Shown in pieces: positions 62,009 through 64,000 of a stretch of 64,000 nt of DNA (position 1 is the stretch's first letter; each line of letters starts with the position of its first letter). The translations under genes were made by a program, and so were the position numbers. Below the pieces are notes generated by a model, which saw only the letters and a list, made by a program, of their open reading frames with translations, made no database searches and was not told the DNA's origin. This DNA comes from an uncultured Prevotella sp. (GTDB taxonomy: Bacteria > Bacteroidota > Bacteroidia > Bacteroidales > Bacteroidaceae). Where the stretch lies: positions 248,001-312,000 of the forward strand of contig CAAGKM010000030.1 of NCBI GenBank assembly GCA_900770395.1. Reading direction: 5' to 3'.

Positions 62009-63241
62009 TTATGCGAAGAACATGTAGCACACCGCTATAGCCGCAAGTACTCCTGCAAGGTCTGCGATAAGTCCGCAAGCCACGGCGTGGCGGGTGTAAC
62101 GTATGCCCACACTGCCGAAATATACGGCAAGGATGTAGAATGTGGTGTCAGTACTGCCTTGGAACACGCAACTCAAGCGGCCTGCAAATGAGTCGGCTCC
62201 GTAGGTTGTCATGGCGTCTACCATCATGCCGCGGGCGCCGCTGCCTGAGAGAGGTTTCATAAGTGCTGTGGGCAAAGCTCCGATAAAATCGGTGTTCCCG
62301 CCACACACCTCTACCATATATCTCACGCCGTCAATAACCATGTCCATGGCTCCCGATGCCCTGAACACGCCAATTGCCACAAGTATTGCCACCAGATAGG
62401 GTATGATGCGCACTGCGGTGGTAAAACCATCTTTTGCTCCCTCGATGAAAGCGTCGTAGACATTTATCCTTTTGCGCACTCCTGCCAGGATGAATCCGAT
62501 GATGATGCTCATCAGAAGTATGTTTGCCACTGTGGTACTCACCGTGTTCATGGTGTCCTTGTCCATTTGGCTGAATCCCCATATTATTGAAGCCACCACA
62601 AGGCTCATGCCTCCAAGAGTGAGCAGCAGTGTTCGGTTGAACAGGTTTATGCGCTGCCACAGACTGGTGACGATGATGCCTGCGAGGGTTGAGAAGAATG
62701 TGGCAAGCAACAGCGGCACAAACACATCGGTGGGTTGTGCCGCGCCCATTTGTGCCCTATACACCATTATGCTCACAGGAATGAGTGTCAGTCCGCTGGT
62801 GTTGAGCACCAGAAACATTATCATCGGGTTGGTGGCGGTGTCCTTTTTCTTGTTCAGCTCTTGCAACTGTTCCATAGCTTTCAGTCCCATCGGAGTGGCT
62901 GCATTGTCGAGATTGAGCATGTTGGCGGCAATGTTCATGAATATGCTGCCCATCACTGGGTGGTTCTTGGGAATATCGGGAAACAGGCGCACAAACACAG
63001 GCGACAGCACCCGTGCCAACATATTGACCACGCCGCCACGCTCGCCAATCTTCATAATTCCCAGCCATAAGGTGAGCACACCTGTGAGTCCGAGCGAAAT
63101 TTCAAAGGCTGTCTTCGATGAGGCAAACGTGGAGTCCATCATTGCTGGAAACACTCCTAAGTCGCCAGTAAATGTCAGTTTTACAATCGCCACTACAAAG
63201 GCGATGATAAAAAAGGCTACCCAAATATAATTCAGTACCAC
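62009..63241 (-). CDS. Fused SpmA/SpmB-like nucleoside-recognition (Gate domain) membrane protein
   Basis: 410 residues with about ten membrane segments. Two Gate-like halves: the first has SLGLTGVLTLWLGIMKIGERGG and SIFMNIAANMLNLDNAATPMGLKAMEQLQELN (SpmA-type), the second VRIIPYLVAILVAIGVFRASGAMD and MKPLSGSGARGMMVDAMTTYGADSFAGRL with CVFQGSTDTTFY (SpmB-type). In Bacilli the halves are separate spore-maturation proteins; in non-sporulating Bacteroidetes a fused form is usual and its job is unknown, probably transport. A minus-strand promoter is at 63287-63318. Confidence 0.88.
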   Translation of the reverse strand: MVLNYIWVAFFIIAFVVAIVKLTFTGDLGVFPAMMDSTFASSKTAFEISLGLTGVLTLWLGIMKIGERGGVVNMLARVLSPVFVRLFPDIPKNHPVMGSIFMNIAANMLNLDNAATPMGLKAMEQLQELNKKKDTATNPMIMFLVLNTSGLTLIPVSIMVYRAQMGAAQPTDVFVPLLLATFFSTLAGIIVTSLWQRINLFNRTLLLTLGGMSLVVASIIWGFSQMDKDTMNTVSTTVANILLMSIIIGFILAGVRKRINVYDAFIEGAKDGFTTAVRIIPYLVAILVAIGVFRASGAMDMVIDGVRYMVEVCGGNTDFIGALPTALMKPLSGSGARGMMVDAMTTYGADSFAGRLSCVFQGSTDTTFYILAVYFGSVGIRYTRHAVACGLIADLAGVLAAIAVCYMFFA

Positions 63242-63286
63242 TGCCGTTTATTCGTTTAAAAATTATACATGTCGATAATTGTCATG

Positions 63287-63318
63287 CAAAATTAAAACTT
63301 TTTTCTGAGATAGGCAAG
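63287..63318 (-). promoter_or_regulatory. Promoter of the SpmAB-like gene
   Basis: Minus strand CTTG, 20-nt spacer, TAATTTTG (at 63287-63294). Confidence 0.6.
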
Positions 63319-63396
63319 CCATACGATTATTTTTTCTTATCTTTCAGGAACTTGTGTGTTATTCTGCATAAAAAATATTAAAAAATCATTCAATAT

Positions 63397-63427
63397 TTTG
63401 CTCAGCGCCCGTTTATTTGTAACTTTG
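63397..63427 (+). promoter_or_regulatory. Promoter of the LruC-type lipoprotein gene
   Basis: TTTG (63397-63400), 19-nt spacer ending GTTTATTTG, TAACTTTG (63420-63427). An AAAAAATATTAAAAAA tract lies just upstream, as at the other promoters of this type. Confidence 0.8.
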
Positions 63428-63470
63428 CCTACAAATATTAATTTTTAGAAACACGCAAATTCAATAAGAA

Positions 63471-64000
63471 ATGAAACGCAAGGTTTTTATAGGTTTTGCT
63501 GCTGTGTGTATGATGTTGTCATCATGCAACAAGGAATACTATGATAAGGACAAATACGAGGAACTTATTACTGTCAGTTTCCCTGTGTCGGATGTTGACC
63601 CTACCCATAATTGGAACAACATGGTGGAGTGTACTGCGGACATTGGTGTTGATATTGCCGCTGGTAAGATATATACGGTGAAGGTTTATGAGAACAACCC
63701 AATTAGCGGATATACTGGATATGTGTTGGTGCAGGGACAGGTTGAGAGCGGTGAGTCGCTTGTGGCGAACTTCTCTCATCCTCAGATAGAAAACTCTTTC
63801 TATGTTGCTGTTGTTGATGAGGACGGTACAACCTATTTACAACCTGTCACAGTGGAGAACGGTAAGGTTACCACAACAATCACCGCTGATAAGCTGTCTT
63901 CGATGTCAAAAATACAGAAAGTTGTGTATGATTATGGATTTGGAATAACATATTGCTTTGAGGACAGCTATCCGCAATCGGGTGATTATGATTATAATGA
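63471..64000 (+). CDS. LruC-domain lipoprotein (3' end outside window)
   Basis: 176 complete codons are visible, open to the end of the window. The lipoprotein signal is MKRKVFIGFAAVCMMLSSCNKEYYD with Cys at residue 19. The middle part is beta-rich (GKIYTVKVYENNPISGYTGYVLVQG). The last visible residues, CFEDSYPQSGDYDYN, match the start of the LruC motif (fEDlwP..GDYDfND) found in Bacteroidetes surface lipoproteins, including the one at 20792. LruC proteins are often large; most of this one lies beyond the window. Its role is unknown, and no SusC/SusD is seen near it here. Confidence 0.82.
   Translation, partial: MKRKVFIGFAAVCMMLSSCNKEYYDKDKYEELITVSFPVSDVDPTHNWNNMVECTADIGVDIAAGKIYTVKVYENNPISGYTGYVLVQGQVESGESLVANFSHPQIENSFYVAVVDEDGTTYLQPVTVENGKVTTTITADKLSSMSKIQKVVYDYGFGITYCFEDSYPQSGDYDYN

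Overview
The window looks like a chromosomal segment of a gut or rumen Bacteroidales bacterium, most likely of the Prevotella group (Prevotella, Segatella, Xylanibacter). The evidence is the SusC/SusD pairs in glycan-utilisation operons, lipoproteins with Bacteroidetes-style lipoboxes, a type IX secretion C-terminal domain, Bacteroidetes promoters of the form TTTG-N19/20-TAnnTTTG in front of many genes, a three-gene succinate dehydrogenase/fumarate reductase, and dispersed intergenic palindromes. This is read from sequence alone; no database search was possible.

Bases 1-12258 hold the end of a first polysaccharide utilisation locus (PUL 1). It runs SusD lipoprotein (5' end outside the window), GH18 chitinase-like enzyme, a polysaccharide lyase fused to a GH88 unsaturated-uronyl hydrolase, a GH2 enzyme with a malectin-like tail, a protein with two ThuA domains, and a second GH2 enzyme. 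The target is probably a glucuronic-acid-containing glycan, perhaps with amino sugar. Bases 12259-14822 hold a possible small RNA, a PD-(D/E)XK/AAA-like protein of unknown role, and a strong hairpin.

Bases 14823-31691 hold PUL 2, a beta-glucan locus: SusC, SusD, GH16 endo-beta-glucanase lipoprotein, LruC-type surface lipoprotein, GH5, GH3, then an AT-rich insert (three small lipoproteins of one unknown family plus a subtilisin-like protein with a degraded active site and a type IX export tail), then a second GH3 with its own promoter. Together these could bind beta-1,3- or mixed-linkage glucan, import its oligosaccharides and reduce them to glucose.

Bases 31692-50544 are mainly envelope and housekeeping genes: a BASS-family transporter; an operon of HAD phosphatase, unknown membrane protein, GT2 and GT4 glycosyltransferases; yifB, an S41 protease, topoisomerase IV subunit B and an acetyltransferase on the minus strand; proB; a lipid A type acyltransferase; and two convergent LTA-synthase-like phosphotransferases, one carrying a heptanucleotide repeat that could switch it on and off. 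A gene-poor stretch (49740-50544) contains 22-bp-spaced repeats, a long inverted repeat and tandem promoters.

Bases 50545-64000 hold a single-domain chromate transporter, a nitronate monooxygenase/FabK-like enzyme, a TlpA-like thioredoxin lipoprotein, the succinate dehydrogenase/fumarate reductase operon, uracil-DNA glycosylase, a histidine phosphatase (MINPP/phytase-like), a parallel beta-helix protein, a polysaccharide flippase, a fused SpmA/SpmB-like membrane protein and the start of a second LruC-type lipoprotein. No rRNA, tRNA, CRISPR array, transposase or PUL regulator was seen.
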